From: Geothrix limicola
Lineage (GTDB): Bacteria > Acidobacteriota > Holophagae > Holophagales > Holophagaceae
Direction: 5' to 3'
Assembly: GCF_030268085.1 (NCBI RefSeq)
Contig: NZ_BSDE01000001.1
Location: 1,178,001 to 1,242,000 of the forward strand
Length of the DNA stretch: 64,000 nucleotides
The notes beneath the pieces are model-generated. The model was not told where the DNA came from. It searched no databases and saw only the letters and a list, made by a program, of their open reading frames with translations. A program made the translations under genes and the position numbers. Shown here piece after piece: positions 1 to 8,856 of the stretch (the first letter of the stretch is position 1; each line of letters begins with the position of its first letter).

Positions 1-329
1 CGGGCGCCCGTGCGCCTGGCCAATCCGAGCATGTTGATGGAGCCATGCACGCAGGTCTTGATGGTCTCGACCGGATCCTTCTGATAGTGCACCGGCGAGG
101 CGGGGCAGGCCAGGTTGTAGACCTCGTCAGCCTCCAGGTGGATCGGCACCATGACGTCGTGACGGATGACCTCGAAGTAGGGGCTCTTCATCAGAGGCAG
201 GACATTTTCCTTCGACCCGGTGAAGAAGTTATCCAGGCACATGACTTCGTGCCCCTTGGACAACAGTCGCTCACAGAGATGTGAGCCCAGGAAACCTGCG
301 CCGCCGGTGACCAAAATGCGTTTTGACAT
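1..329 (-). CDS. UDP-glucuronate decarboxylase (UXS), 3' part missing
   Basis: The gene starts at ATG 329 and runs off the left edge, so only about 109 N-terminal residues are visible. It opens with a Rossmann nucleotide-binding loop, GGAGFLGS, at residues 9-16, followed by a CLDNFFTG segment and an [11 protein letters not shown] block. Both are characteristic of the UDP-glucuronate decarboxylase branch of extended short-chain dehydrogenases. The family converts UDP-glucuronate to UDP-xylose in the cytoplasm for surface glycans. The catalytic YxxxK lies outside the window, so activity cannot be confirmed. It is the first of three minus-strand genes, with two glycosyltransferases upstream, which supports a role in polysaccharide precursor supply. 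Confidence 0.85.
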   Translation of the reverse strand, partial: MSKRILVTGGAGFLGSHLCERLLSKGHEVMCLDNFFTGSKENVLPLMKSPYFEVIRHDVMVPIHLEADEVYNLACPASPVHYQKDPVETIKTCVHGSINMLGLARRTGA

Positions 330-359
330 GCCTGCTCCAAGCGTGTGGGACGGCCCATT

Positions 360-1703
360 CTAAAGAGGGTTTTTTGTCCGCCAGGTGATACCACTGGCTG
401 CGGATTCGTTTCCCGGAACAACCCAGGACGTCGCATCAGCCTCAGCCAGCCCCGGAAGGCCCAGAATCCCAGGGCCATTCAGAAGGCCCGCGACCGGCAA
501 GGTCGCGATGGTTTCGATGCCGTAGGCCAGGTAGGCCGCCAGCGGCCCCTGCCCTACGACGGCGACCGGGCCGCCGGGATGCTGCCGGTGGAAGGGGGCC
601 AACAGGCTGCACATGATCGTGGCCGGGTAGCGCTTGAGGGCCTGGTCCGTCGGCGGGAGCCCGCGCAGGACCCAGCGCAGGGACTGTGTCCAATCCTGGC
701 TGAGACTGGACGCGTCCCCGGCTTCGGAACGGGGTCGAAGGGATCTTTCGTGGGATTCAAGGGGTTCCGAAAGCTCTCGAACCGGGAGACCCAGGAGCAT
801 GCCCGGCCGCTTGGCCCGGAATCCCCGCGGACGGCGCCCGAGGGACTCGCAGGCGAGCGCCAGCCAGAACGATGCGGGGCCGGTGCCATCGATCCAGATG
901 GGCGCATCTGCGGCGGTGGATGCCAAGAGGGTCGAGGCGAGCATGCGAGCCTGGGCAAAGGCGCGTTTCACATGCCGATGAATACCCGGAAGCGTGCCTT
1001 CGAAAGGATCCGGCAGCTGGGGGTTCCTGGCCCGGTAGACCTTGACCACACTGCTGTAAATGGCCTGGGCGACGGCCTGCATCCCCAGGGATTCCGCCCG
1101 GGAACCGCCGTGGCATCGGTACTCCACCAGGGCCTTGGCCACGTGAATGCGGGGGCCCAGACCGTCAGCCTTCAGGGCGAAGTAGACGTCGTCGGCCAGG
1201 TCATCCGCGCTGAACCCTCCCACCGCTCCGGCCAGTTTGGTCGTGGCGGCGAAGGGCGCACCGAGGGAATCCCACGAAAAAAGCCGGGGCAGGGAAAAGA
1301 CCGGTGGACGCTTGCGGTACTTGCGGCCCCCGCCCTGATCGTCGATGCCGAACTGATCGCAGTAGGCCAGGGCCATTGGGTGCCGGTTGAGGGCCTCCCG
1401 GAAAGCCGAAACATAGTTGGGCAGCAACCGGTTGTCCGTATGGATGTAGCTGAAGTGTTCCCCCACGGCCATCCGAAGCATCTCGTTCAGACAGGTTCCC
1501 GGATCCATCCGCTTGGGTTCATGAATGAAGTGAATGCGTGGATCCGTGTACTCCGCCATGACTTGCGGTGTGGTATCGGAACTGTTGTCGAGGATCCACA
1601 GTTCCCAGTCGGGATCATCCTGGGCCAGGACCGAGTCCACCGCCTCCTTGATGAAATGCGCCTGGTTGTAGGAGGGCATAAGCAGAAGAAAGGGCATCAT
1701 CAT
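360..1703 (-). CDS. family 2 glycosyltransferase with extra C-terminal domain
   Basis: 447 residues. The first ~230 form a GT-A fold. MPSYNQAHFIKEAVDSVL is the typical GT2 opening, LDNSSDD-like residues follow, and TDNRLLP supplies the DxD-like metal site. It probably adds a sugar to a lipid-linked or surface glycan in the cytoplasm. The remaining ~190 residues are not part of a normal GT2. They contain two glycine-rich, nucleotide-binding-like stretches (IDGTGPAS near residue 270 and VAVVGQGPLAAYLA near 400), suggesting a fused Rossmann-like module of unknown use. The gene lies 2 bp after the stop of the upstream glycosyltransferase, so the two are surely cotranscribed. The start could be any of three consecutive ATG codons. 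Confidence 0.8.
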   Translation of the reverse strand: MMMPFLLLMPSYNQAHFIKEAVDSVLAQDDPDWELWILDNSSDTTPQVMAEYTDPRIHFIHEPKRMDPGTCLNEMLRMAVGEHFSYIHTDNRLLPNYVSAFREALNRHPMALAYCDQFGIDDQGGGRKYRKRPPVFSLPRLFSWDSLGAPFAATTKLAGAVGGFSADDLADDVYFALKADGLGPRIHVAKALVEYRCHGGSRAESLGMQAVAQAIYSSVVKVYRARNPQLPDPFEGTLPGIHRHVKRAFAQARMLASTLLASTAADAPIWIDGTGPASFWLALACESLGRRPRGFRAKRPGMLLGLPVRELSEPLESHERSLRPRSEAGDASSLSQDWTQSLRWVLRGLPPTDQALKRYPATIMCSLLAPFHRQHPGGPVAVVGQGPLAAYLAYGIETIATLPVAGLLNGPGILGLPGLAEADATSWVVPGNESAASGITWRTKNPL

Positions 1704-1705
1704 TC

Positions 1706-2938
1706 CTATCGATGTCCGGAAACCCGGTCGAGCACGTCTTCATAAAGTGCGCGATAGGCCTCAGATGTTTTCGCCCAGGTGCGTTGCGAGATTCTCAGGT
1801 AGGCTCGGGCGGCCAGTTCCGCGGCGAAAGCCCCATCCTGCCAGAGCTTCTGGAGTGCCGTCGCCATATCGGCCGGATCCAAAGGATCGAACAGGAGCCC
1901 GGTGTCCCCCACCGCTTCCGGAATGCCGCAGATGCTGGCCGCAGCCAGGGGTTTCTGGAAGGCCATGGCCTCCAGCACGGGGATGCCGGGACCCCCCTCG
2001 AACAAGGTCGGCACCACCACCAGCGTGGAGGCCACGTAGAGCGCGCGCACTTCGGCTTCCGTGCGAAGCCCAAGCCAATGGATCTGATCCCCCAGGCCCA
2101 GCTCAGCCGCCCGCTTCAAGAGCTCCGCGTGGTGTTCGTTCTGATGGCCACAGCACGCCAGGGGAAGGATCACGCCCTTCGATTTCAGGTGAGCGAGCGC
2201 CTCGAAGAGCCGCGCATGGTTCTTGTGCGCCCAGGTTTGGGCGGGATAGAAGGCGAACCGTTCCGGCAGGCCAAGACCTCTGGCGCACTCGGATGCCATC
2301 ACGGGGCTGGGGGCCTGGCCAAGGTCCCAGGTGGGCGCCAGCGGGATGGCGTGCACCTTGTCGGGAGAGATCGGAAGGTGCGCCAAAATATCCCGCCGAG
2401 TCCACTCGTCGGCCACGCAAACGGCCGCGGCGGCATGAGCGGATTCGAGAAACCGGCGGCGTCGTTTGGCCAGTTCCTGCGGCGAGAAAAATTCCGGAAA
2501 GTGCTCGTGCTGGATATCAGCCAGATTCATCACGTAGGGCAAGTTCCAGTGTTTCGGCGGCCGCGGATGGATCACCTGGGTGGGCACGTGAACGATGGTG
2601 CCTTCACGCCACGAGGCCGGAAACCTGAAGGCTTTCTGAAAGGGGCGAGCGGCCTGTACCAGGAATGTTCGCCGGGCACTCGGCACCTCAAAGGCCTGTT
2701 CGATGGCCCACCCGGCGCCCCACTTGCTGCAACCGGAGGCGTCCAAGGTTTCGAAATCGCCTTTCAAAGGGAAGTGCTGTTCCCAGGTGTCATGGGCGGT
2801 GGCCACCAGCGTGCGAAGTGAAGGATCGGCGCCTTCCGGCACATGCTCGGCCAAACACTGAGCCAGACGGGCCGCGCCCCCGACTCGTGCCGGGTCCATG
2901 GAAATGAAGTTGAAAATCAGGCGTTTCAGTCTAGGCAT
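1706..2938 (-). CDS. GT-B glycosyltransferase (family 1/4)
   Basis: 410 residues from ATG 2938. This start is preferred over an in-frame ATG at 2962 because GTGGGGA lies just upstream of it. The C-terminal half has the GT4 signature: FAFYPAQTWAHKNHARLFEAL, then HWLGLRTEAEVRALYVAS, and the donor-site E-x7-E block FEGGPGIPVLEAMAF, followed by CGIPEAVGDTGLLFDP. The family transfers a sugar from a nucleotide donor to a growing polysaccharide at the inner face of the membrane. It forms an operon with the downstream GT2 and the UDP-glucuronate decarboxylase. The acceptor and the sugar cannot be told from sequence. Confidence 0.85.
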   Translation of the reverse strand: MPRLKRLIFNFISMDPARVGGAARLAQCLAEHVPEGADPSLRTLVATAHDTWEQHFPLKGDFETLDASGCSKWGAGWAIEQAFEVPSARRTFLVQAARPFQKAFRFPASWREGTIVHVPTQVIHPRPPKHWNLPYVMNLADIQHEHFPEFFSPQELAKRRRRFLESAHAAAAVCVADEWTRRDILAHLPISPDKVHAIPLAPTWDLGQAPSPVMASECARGLGLPERFAFYPAQTWAHKNHARLFEALAHLKSKGVILPLACCGHQNEHHAELLKRAAELGLGDQIHWLGLRTEAEVRALYVASTLVVVPTLFEGGPGIPVLEAMAFQKPLAAASICGIPEAVGDTGLLFDPLDPADMATALQKLWQDGAFAAELAARAYLRISQRTWAKTSEAYRALYEDVLDRVSGHR

Positions 2939-3087
2939 GGTCCCCACGTGGCACGGAGGCATCCCGTGAATTCAGGAGAGGGTTGTCGCAGAGAAGGAGC
3001 ATCCCGGCCCGCAACAAGCCACCCGTACCAGGCAACAGGAAGGTTCTTAATTGATGATATCCTGACAGGAATCCCCGAGGAGGCTTC

Positions 3088-4134
3088 TTGTCACAGCAGG
3101 TCGCACTGATCACTGGCATCACGGGCCAGGACGGTAGCTATCTGGCAGAATTCCTGCTCAGCAAAGGCTACGACGTGCACGGAGTGGTTCGCCGTGCCTC
3201 CAATTTCAACACAGAACGCATCGATCACATCTATGTCGACCCCCATCAGAAGGGCTGCCTCCACCTTCATTACGGCGACCTGACCGACTCCGGTGCCCTC
3301 AGAAACATGCTTGAGGAAGTCCGCCCGACGGAGATCTACAACCTCGGCGCCCAGAGCCATGTCCGCGTGAGCTTCGATCAGCCCGAGTACACGGTGGATG
3401 TCGTGGGCATGGGCGTCATCCGGCTGCTTGAGGCCGTGCGGGGCCACCAGAAGCACAACGACCGCCAGATCAGGCTCTACCAGGCCGGCAGTTCCGAAAT
3501 GTTCGGCTCGGCCAAGCCGCGCCAACATGAGCTGACCCGCTTCGAGCCCCGCAGCCCCTATGCCTGCGCCAAGGCCTACGCCCACTATCAGGTCGTGAAC
3601 CACCGCGAAAGCTACGGGCTCTTTGCCACCAATGGCATCCTCTTCAATCATGAGAGTCCCCGCCGGGGCGAGACCTTCGTGACGCGCAAGATCACCCGCG
3701 CCGCCACCCGCATCAAGATGGGGCTGCAGGACAAGGTCTACCTCGGAAACCTGGATGCCAAGCGGGATTGGGGCTTTGCCGGGGACTACGTCGAAGCCAT
3801 GTGGCTGATGCTCCAGCAGGACCAGCCGGATGACTACGTCATCGCCACGGGCACGAGCATCTCCATCCGCGACTTTCTCAAGCTGGTGTTCGAGCAACTG
3901 GACCTGGACTGGGAGAAGCACGTGGAGATCGATCCCCGCTACTTCCGCCCCGCCGAGGTGGATCATCTCGAGGGCGACCCGAGCAAAGCCTCGCGCCTCA
4001 TGGGCTGGCAGCCGAAAACCTCCATCACCGAGCTGGCCAAGATGATGGTGGATTCCGACCTGCGCCTGGCGGAAAAGGAGCTGGTGCTCAAACACGCCGG
4101 CCATGAGGATGCACCCCGGGGCGGCTACCGCTGA
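3088..4134 (+). CDS. gmd: GDP-mannose 4,6-dehydratase
   Basis: 348 residues from TTG 3088, chosen because a strong GAGGAGG lies 5 bases upstream and the protein then begins exactly where the family does. [15 protein letters not shown] is the NADP-binding loop, [16 protein letters not shown] the substrate loop, and [13 protein letters not shown] carries the catalytic Tyr-x3-Lys. The [16 protein letters not shown] block is diagnostic for GDP-mannose dehydratase. It makes GDP-4-keto-6-deoxymannose, the precursor of GDP-fucose, GDP-rhamnose and related sugars. It heads a plus-strand operon ending in GDP-fucose synthase, so fucose is the likely product. It is divergent from the glycosyltransferases. 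Confidence 0.95.
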   Translation: MSQQVALITGITGQDGSYLAEFLLSKGYDVHGVVRRASNFNTERIDHIYVDPHQKGCLHLHYGDLTDSGALRNMLEEVRPTEIYNLGAQSHVRVSFDQPEYTVDVVGMGVIRLLEAVRGHQKHNDRQIRLYQAGSSEMFGSAKPRQHELTRFEPRSPYACAKAYAHYQVVNHRESYGLFATNGILFNHESPRRGETFVTRKITRAATRIKMGLQDKVYLGNLDAKRDWGFAGDYVEAMWLMLQQDQPDDYVIATGTSISIRDFLKLVFEQLDLDWEKHVEIDPRYFRPAEVDHLEGDPSKASRLMGWQPKTSITELAKMMVDSDLRLAEKELVLKHAGHEDAPRGGYR

Positions 4135-4144
4135 GGACACGCCT

Positions 4145-4855
4145 ATGCTCAGAAAGCTATTCCGGCGCTGGTCTTCCAAGACCAAGGGTTCGTCCTCCAT
4201 CGAGGCCATCATCCCGCCCGAAATCAAGGACGATGCCTTCTACACGGCCATCCTCGATCTCGCTTCCAAGGTCGAAGCCCGACACATCCTGGAAATCGGA
4301 TCGTCTTCGGGACGCGGCAGCACGGAGGCTTTCGCCCTGGGCATCGCGCGCAATCCGAGTCGACCGCACCTGCATTGCATGGAGATCTCCAAGACGCGCT
4401 TCGCGGCCTTGAAGGCGCACTACGCCGGCAATCCCCAGGTCTTCGTCTACAACGCCTCCTCCGTGCCCGCCTCTGAACTGCCGACGGCCGAACAGGTGTC
4501 CGACTTCTACCGAACCCACCCGACGAAATTGAACGAGTACCCCCTCGAGCAGGTGCTCTCCTGGCTGGAGGCTGATCGGACGTACATGGGCGCCTCGCCC
4601 CTTCCGGACGGCATCCGGCACATCCTGGCGGAAACAGGGGTGGATCATTTTGATGTCGTGCTGATCGACGGCTCCGAATTCACGGGGGAACCGGAACTGG
4701 ACCTTGTCTACGGGGCCCGCTGGATTCTTCTCGACGATGTCAATGCCCACAAGAATTTCATGAACCACCGCCGACTGAGCGGGGACCCGAGCTATAGGCT
4801 CGTGGAAGAAGACTGGGGCATTCGCCACGGGTACGCCATTTTTGAACGGACATGA
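4145..4855 (+). CDS. SAM-dependent methyltransferase-like protein
   Basis: 236 residues from ATG 4145, which has GAGG 8 bases upstream. ILEIGSSSGRGST near residue 47 is methyltransferase motif I. HCMEISKTRF matches the acidic motif II position, and FDVVLIDGSEFTGEPELDL with WILLDDVN resembles the motif IV region of the small class I methyltransferases found in glycan clusters. The acceptor is unknown. It sits between gmd and fcl and shares an ATGA overlap with fcl, so it is probably translated with them and may modify the deoxysugar or the glycan. It could also be a non-catalytic relative. The family assignment is moderate and the specific reaction is not supported. Confidence 0.6.
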   Translation: MLRKLFRRWSSKTKGSSSIEAIIPPEIKDDAFYTAILDLASKVEARHILEIGSSSGRGSTEAFALGIARNPSRPHLHCMEISKTRFAALKAHYAGNPQVFVYNASSVPASELPTAEQVSDFYRTHPTKLNEYPLEQVLSWLEADRTYMGASPLPDGIRHILAETGVDHFDVVLIDGSEFTGEPELDLVYGARWILLDDVNAHKNFMNHRRLSGDPSYRLVEEDWGIRHGYAIFERT

Positions 4856-5811
4856 ACACCATGCATCCCATCTCCTTTTCTCTCGCGGACAAGCGCATCT
4901 GGGTCACCGGCGGACACGGGTTCCTGGGCAGGCAGGTCGTGACCGAACTCGAGCGCCGCGGGGCGCACGTGCTCGCGACCCGCAGCTCCGAGGTGGACCT
5001 GATGGATCCGAGCGCCGCGCAACGATTCATCCGGGAGCAGCGACCCAACGGGGTGATCCACCTCGCCGCGCGGGTGGGCGGCATCGGCGCCAATCGCGCC
5101 CATCCGGGCTCCTTCTTTTTCGCCAACGCCGTCATGGGCATCCACCTCATCGAGGCTTGCCGGCTGGAGCAGATCGAAAAACTCGCCGTCCTGGGAACGG
5201 TCTGCGCCTATCCCAAGTTCTGCCCCGTTCCCTTCCACGAGGACGACCTCTGGAACGGCTACCCCGAAGAGACCAACGCGCCCTACGGGGTGGCGAAGAA
5301 GGCCCTGCTCGTCCAGATGCAGGCCTACAAACAGGAATACGGCACTCGGGGCATCTTCCTCATCCCCGTGAACCTCTACGGCCCGGGCGATCACCTGGAC
5401 CTTGAGACCAACCACGTGATCCCGGCGCTTATCCGGAAATTCCTCGAAGCCAAGGCCCAGAGCCTGCCCTCCGTCGAACTCTGGGGCACGGGCAGCCCCA
5501 GTCGGGAATTCCTCCACGTCGAAGACGCGGCCCGCGGCATCTGCGACGGCATGGAGAAATACGAAGGCGTGGACCCGGTCAACCTCGGCACCGGCGAAGA
5601 GATCACGATCCGGGATCTGGCAACATTGATCCAGGATCTGGTCGGATACACGGGCGAGCTGCGGTTCAATCCCGCCTATCCCGATGGACAGCCCCGGCGT
5701 CAGCTGGACACCTCCAGGGCCAAGGATCGGTTCGGCTGGGAGGCCCGTCTGTCCCTCCGGGAAGGGCTCGCGCAAACCGTGACCTGGATGCGCGGCGCGC
5801 TCAACCAGTAG
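4852..5811 (+). CDS. fcl: GDP-L-fucose synthase
   Basis: 319 residues. ATG 4852 overlaps the previous stop by four bases (ATGA). It has the Rossmann loop GGHGFLGRQVV, the AARVGGIGANRAHPGSFFFAN block, YPKFCPVPFHEDDLWNGYPEETNAPYG and the catalytic YGVAKKALL (Tyr-x3-Lys). These together define the GDP-4-keto-6-deoxymannose epimerase/reductase. It completes GDP-L-fucose synthesis begun by gmd two genes upstream. The length matches the family (about 310-320). Its stop faces the convergent GT9 gene 11 bp away, with no hairpin between them. Confidence 0.93.
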   Translation: MNTMHPISFSLADKRIWVTGGHGFLGRQVVTELERRGAHVLATRSSEVDLMDPSAAQRFIREQRPNGVIHLAARVGGIGANRAHPGSFFFANAVMGIHLIEACRLEQIEKLAVLGTVCAYPKFCPVPFHEDDLWNGYPEETNAPYGVAKKALLVQMQAYKQEYGTRGIFLIPVNLYGPGDHLDLETNHVIPALIRKFLEAKAQSLPSVELWGTGSPSREFLHVEDAARGICDGMEKYEGVDPVNLGTGEEITIRDLATLIQDLVGYTGELRFNPAYPDGQPRRQLDTSRAKDRFGWEARLSLREGLAQTVTWMRGALNQ

Positions 5812-5822
5812 TTGAGTGCACC

Positions 5823-6833
5823 CTAGGTGTTCGCCGCCTTGGGCAGAAAGGCCTCCAGGGCCTTGATGAGCAGCGCGGGGTCGATGGACTCCATGCACGG
5901 ATGCCCGGGAACCGGGCATCCCAGGCGAAGGCAGCCCAGGCAATCCAGAGGCTCGTGTTGAAGGATCTGGACCCGGGGACCCCTGGGCGCCGTGAGGCTG
6001 GGGCGCGTGGGGCCGAACACGACGATCAACGAGGTGTGGCTCGCCGCGGCGAGGTGGGACAGGCCTGAATCGTTGCCCACCAGCACAGCCGCCTGGGAGA
6101 CGAGGGCCGAGGACACGGCCAGACTCGTCTTCCCGCAGAGGTCAGGGGTGTCGGGGAAAACGGCGCGGATCGCTTCGGCCTGCGCCATATCCTCGGCGGC
6201 GTTCCCTCCCAGCAGCACGTGCGGAATCCCCTCGGCCCTCAGCCAGGCCATGACCTCCAACCAGATATGGGTCCCCAGGCGCTTCACGGCCGCGGCGGAG
6301 CTCAGACCAATGCCGACGTAGGCTCCCTCCAATCCGAGGCCCTGACGCAGCCGGAAAGCCTCAGCCATGGCCTCTTCCCGCGGTACGAAGGGCCTGGCGT
6401 TCCCGTAGTCGAGGTTGGGGAAGGCGAGGCCGACCGCATCCTTGTATCGCTCGATCTGGTGATCCTCCCGCCCCTTGAAAGGGACCGAATGCGTCGCCAG
6501 AAAACGCCCCCCGCTCTCGCTCCACCCCACCCGGATGGGCGTGCGCGCCAGGGCACCCGCCAGCAGCCCCCGCGTGCTGCGAGGCAGATTGATGAGCCCC
6601 CCGGCCCGATGCCTTCGAAGCAAGCCCGCCATCTCAAAAGCCCCGGGCTTGGCACCGTCCGGTACCGTGGCCGTCACGGCGTTGCTGCCCTCGAACAGAT
6701 CCATCAACTGGGGCGGGCCCCAGGCCACCAGGGGCTTCCCCTTCTCCAGAAGGGGCGCCACCGCTTGATGGATCATGAGGCCATCCCCGATGAAGCGAGG
6801 CATGCGGATCCAAAGTGCACCTTCAGGAATCAT
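5823..6833 (-). CDS. family 9 glycosyltransferase (heptosyltransferase-like)
   Basis: 336 residues from ATG 6833. GTG at 6836 or 6845 are in-frame alternatives, and the GAGG at 6846-6849 could serve any of them. The opening ALWIRMPRFIGDGLMIHQAVAPLL is the GT9 N-terminus. VGIGLSSAAAVKRLGTHIWLEVM and LVGNDSGLSHLAAASHTSLIVVFGPTRP form the ADP-heptose-type donor site. Family members add heptose or related sugars to the lipopolysaccharide core. A cysteine-rich end (CLGCLRLGCPVPGHPCMES) is common in GT9 proteins. It ends convergent with fcl and closes the polysaccharide block. The exact sugar is unknown. Confidence 0.85.
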   Translation of the reverse strand: MIPEGALWIRMPRFIGDGLMIHQAVAPLLEKGKPLVAWGPPQLMDLFEGSNAVTATVPDGAKPGAFEMAGLLRRHRAGGLINLPRSTRGLLAGALARTPIRVGWSESGGRFLATHSVPFKGREDHQIERYKDAVGLAFPNLDYGNARPFVPREEAMAEAFRLRQGLGLEGAYVGIGLSSAAAVKRLGTHIWLEVMAWLRAEGIPHVLLGGNAAEDMAQAEAIRAVFPDTPDLCGKTSLAVSSALVSQAAVLVGNDSGLSHLAAASHTSLIVVFGPTRPSLTAPRGPRVQILQHEPLDCLGCLRLGCPVPGHPCMESIDPALLIKALEAFLPKAANT

Positions 6834-6948
6834 CACGGGGCGCACCTCGGCTTGACCTCACTCACTCCACCACCTCCAAAGGTCATTGTGCCCGAAGCGC
6901 CGTTTCAACACGGACACGAGCCGCTAGCATGGACCTTCCGGAGGTTCC

Positions 6949-8730
6949 ATGCGCCGCCTGCTCTGCCTTCTGACCCTGCCCCTGTCCGCCCAGGCGGTTC
7001 ATTTCACGGTCCGCGAAGCCATCCAGGCCGAATGGTCGCGGCAGCCGCCGACCTTCACCGAAGCCCAAAAACAGGCCCTCTCCGAGCGCGACCGGGCCCG
7101 TCTGGACCTGACCCTCCGGCGCATCGGCGCGCCGGGCGCACCGGTCCTGCTGCCCGCGGAGCTGGAGAAGCCGACGGCGGAGATCTGGGAGGCCAAGGCC
7201 AAGGAAGCCCGTACGCCCCAGGAACGCTTCACGGCGCTGTTCTTCCTGAATCGCATGAAAAGCCCCAAGGCCCTCATGGCGCTCGATGGGCTTAGGCCAG
7301 AGGATGCGGCCACCTGGCCCAGACATCTGCACCTCGAAGCCGCCCTCGCCACCGCGCGCTTGAATGGCGGCGAGATCTCCCCTGCCCTGCAAGCCTTTCT
7401 CGAGGCGCGACAGAAGGCCGGCAAAGTCGATCCCGTCCGTGCCCAGGCCGCGCGGCTGCGCCTCGTGATGGCGGGGAAGGAGAAAGAGCTGCTGTCGCCG
7501 GTGGAAGCGACGCCCGGAAGCCTGCTGGCCATGATGGACGCCTGGAACCGGAGCCCCTGGGCCCAACGGCGGGACCTGGCCCTCGGAGCCTTCCGCACAC
7601 TCTCGCCGGACTCGGAAGCCTGGCCCCGCCTGGGCCTCCGCCCGCCCACCTCAGCCACCCTCGATCAGGCCCGCGCGGGCGTCCTGTCCCGGCTGGCGGA
7701 AGGCGTGCCCACCTCGGCGCCTGCGGAAGCCTTTCAGATCGGCAGTGATCCCTGGTCCAGCGCTTCTCAGCCCCTCGCCCAGTGGTACGGATTCCAGGCC
7801 CTGGCGAAATTCCAGGCGCCGCTGCCCGCCCTCCAGGCCGCGCTTCAGCAGCAACCGTTCTTCGGCGCCACGAGCCCCATGATGCTTGGCAACCTGCTTC
7901 CCGCGCTGCGGCAGCAGGCTCCCAAACAGGCGGACGAGCTGAGGTCACGCCTGCTTTCCGGTTCCGATGCCCTTGCCCGCGCCGCGGCCATCGAGGATCT
8001 GCCCGCCCCGCCAACGGATCTCGACGCGCTCACGCAACGCACCTGGAAGGACACCCAGTTCGAATCCCAGCAGACCCTCATCCAGAGCTACGCACGTTGG
8101 AAGATGACGCCCGACGAACAAAAGGCCCAGCTGCGTCCCTGGCTCCAGCACCCGGATTGGACCTGCCGCTACGAGGCCTACCTGGCCCTGCAGAAGCTGG
8201 ACCCCGCGACACCCTGGCCCGGCGCGCCGAAACCCACGGCCATCGATCGGGCCATCCTGAAGGAAGCCACCCGTCTCGCCGAGCGCGGCCGTCCCATCCG
8301 CCTTCGCATCACCTTCAGCGGTGCGCGCGCCGTGACGCTACGCCTCGATCCCACCGTGGCCCCCATGAACGTGGCCAACCTGGTGCTGCTGGCGCGCAAG
8401 GGCTACTTCAACGGGCGCCTGGTGCCCCGCGTGGTGCCGGACTTCACGGTGCAGATGGGATCGCCCTGCGACACCATGGATGGCGGACCCGGCTACACCG
8501 TGCGCTGCGAGAATTCGCTGACCTGGTACGGGCCCGGCAGCGTGGGCATGGCCCTGGCCGGCAAGGATACGGGCGGTTCTCAGTTCTTCATCCTCACCAA
8601 CGCCTCGCCCCACCTCACGGGCAAGTACACGCGCATGGGCGAGGTGGAGAACCCCGACCAAGCTCTCAGGGTCCTCGATGAGATCGAACTCGGCGCCAGG
8701 ATCCAGTCGATCCAGGTCATCGAACCGTGA
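6949..8730 (+). CDS. secreted cyclophilin-type prolyl isomerase with long helical N-terminal region
   Basis: 593 residues from ATG 6949, with GGAGG 5 bases upstream. MRRLLCLLTLPLSAQA looks like a signal peptide, so the protein is probably periplasmic. Residues ~20-430 are rich in Ala, Leu and Gln and read as helical repeats of HEAT or TPR type, without a clear consensus. Residues ~435-593 are a cyclophilin domain: RVVPDFTVQMGSP, GGSQFFILTN and HLTGKYTRMGEV match the active-site strands, including the Arg and the QFFI segment. It would speed proline isomerisation during envelope protein folding, with the N-terminal region as a client- or partner-binding arm. The next reading frame starts within its stop codon. 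Confidence 0.82.
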   Translation: MRRLLCLLTLPLSAQAVHFTVREAIQAEWSRQPPTFTEAQKQALSERDRARLDLTLRRIGAPGAPVLLPAELEKPTAEIWEAKAKEARTPQERFTALFFLNRMKSPKALMALDGLRPEDAATWPRHLHLEAALATARLNGGEISPALQAFLEARQKAGKVDPVRAQAARLRLVMAGKEKELLSPVEATPGSLLAMMDAWNRSPWAQRRDLALGAFRTLSPDSEAWPRLGLRPPTSATLDQARAGVLSRLAEGVPTSAPAEAFQIGSDPWSSASQPLAQWYGFQALAKFQAPLPALQAALQQQPFFGATSPMMLGNLLPALRQQAPKQADELRSRLLSGSDALARAAAIEDLPAPPTDLDALTQRTWKDTQFESQQTLIQSYARWKMTPDEQKAQLRPWLQHPDWTCRYEAYLALQKLDPATPWPGAPKPTAIDRAILKEATRLAERGRPIRLRITFSGARAVTLRLDPTVAPMNVANLVLLARKGYFNGRLVPRVVPDFTVQMGSPCDTMDGGPGYTVRCENSLTWYGPGSVGMALAGKDTGGSQFFILTNASPHLTGKYTRMGEVENPDQALRVLDEIELGARIQSIQVIEP

Positions 8731-8856
8731 TGGAACCGCGAAAGACGCGAAACGCCCTTCGGGCGCGCGAAATGAAGGAGAGACGAGAGACCTCGATCGC
8801 AGCCGGATCGAGACCAGTCTTGTTTCGCGCTCATTCGCGCCTTTCGCGGTTTCCAT
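8730..8856. repeat. imperfect palindromic repeat, GCGAAA type
   Basis: Left arm 8730-8754 and right arm 8823-8856 are inverted copies: ATGGAACCGCGAAAGACGCG against ATGGAAACCGCGAAAGGCGC when the right arm is reverse-complemented. Between them lie smaller hairpins, CGCCC-TTC-GGGCG at 8753-8765 and CTCGATC/GATCGAG near 8791-8811. The composition (GCGAAA, GCGCGAAA units) differs from the flanking genes and resembles dispersed intergenic repeats. It begins within the stop codon of the cyclophilin gene and extends into the start region of the next gene. Confidence 0.6.
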
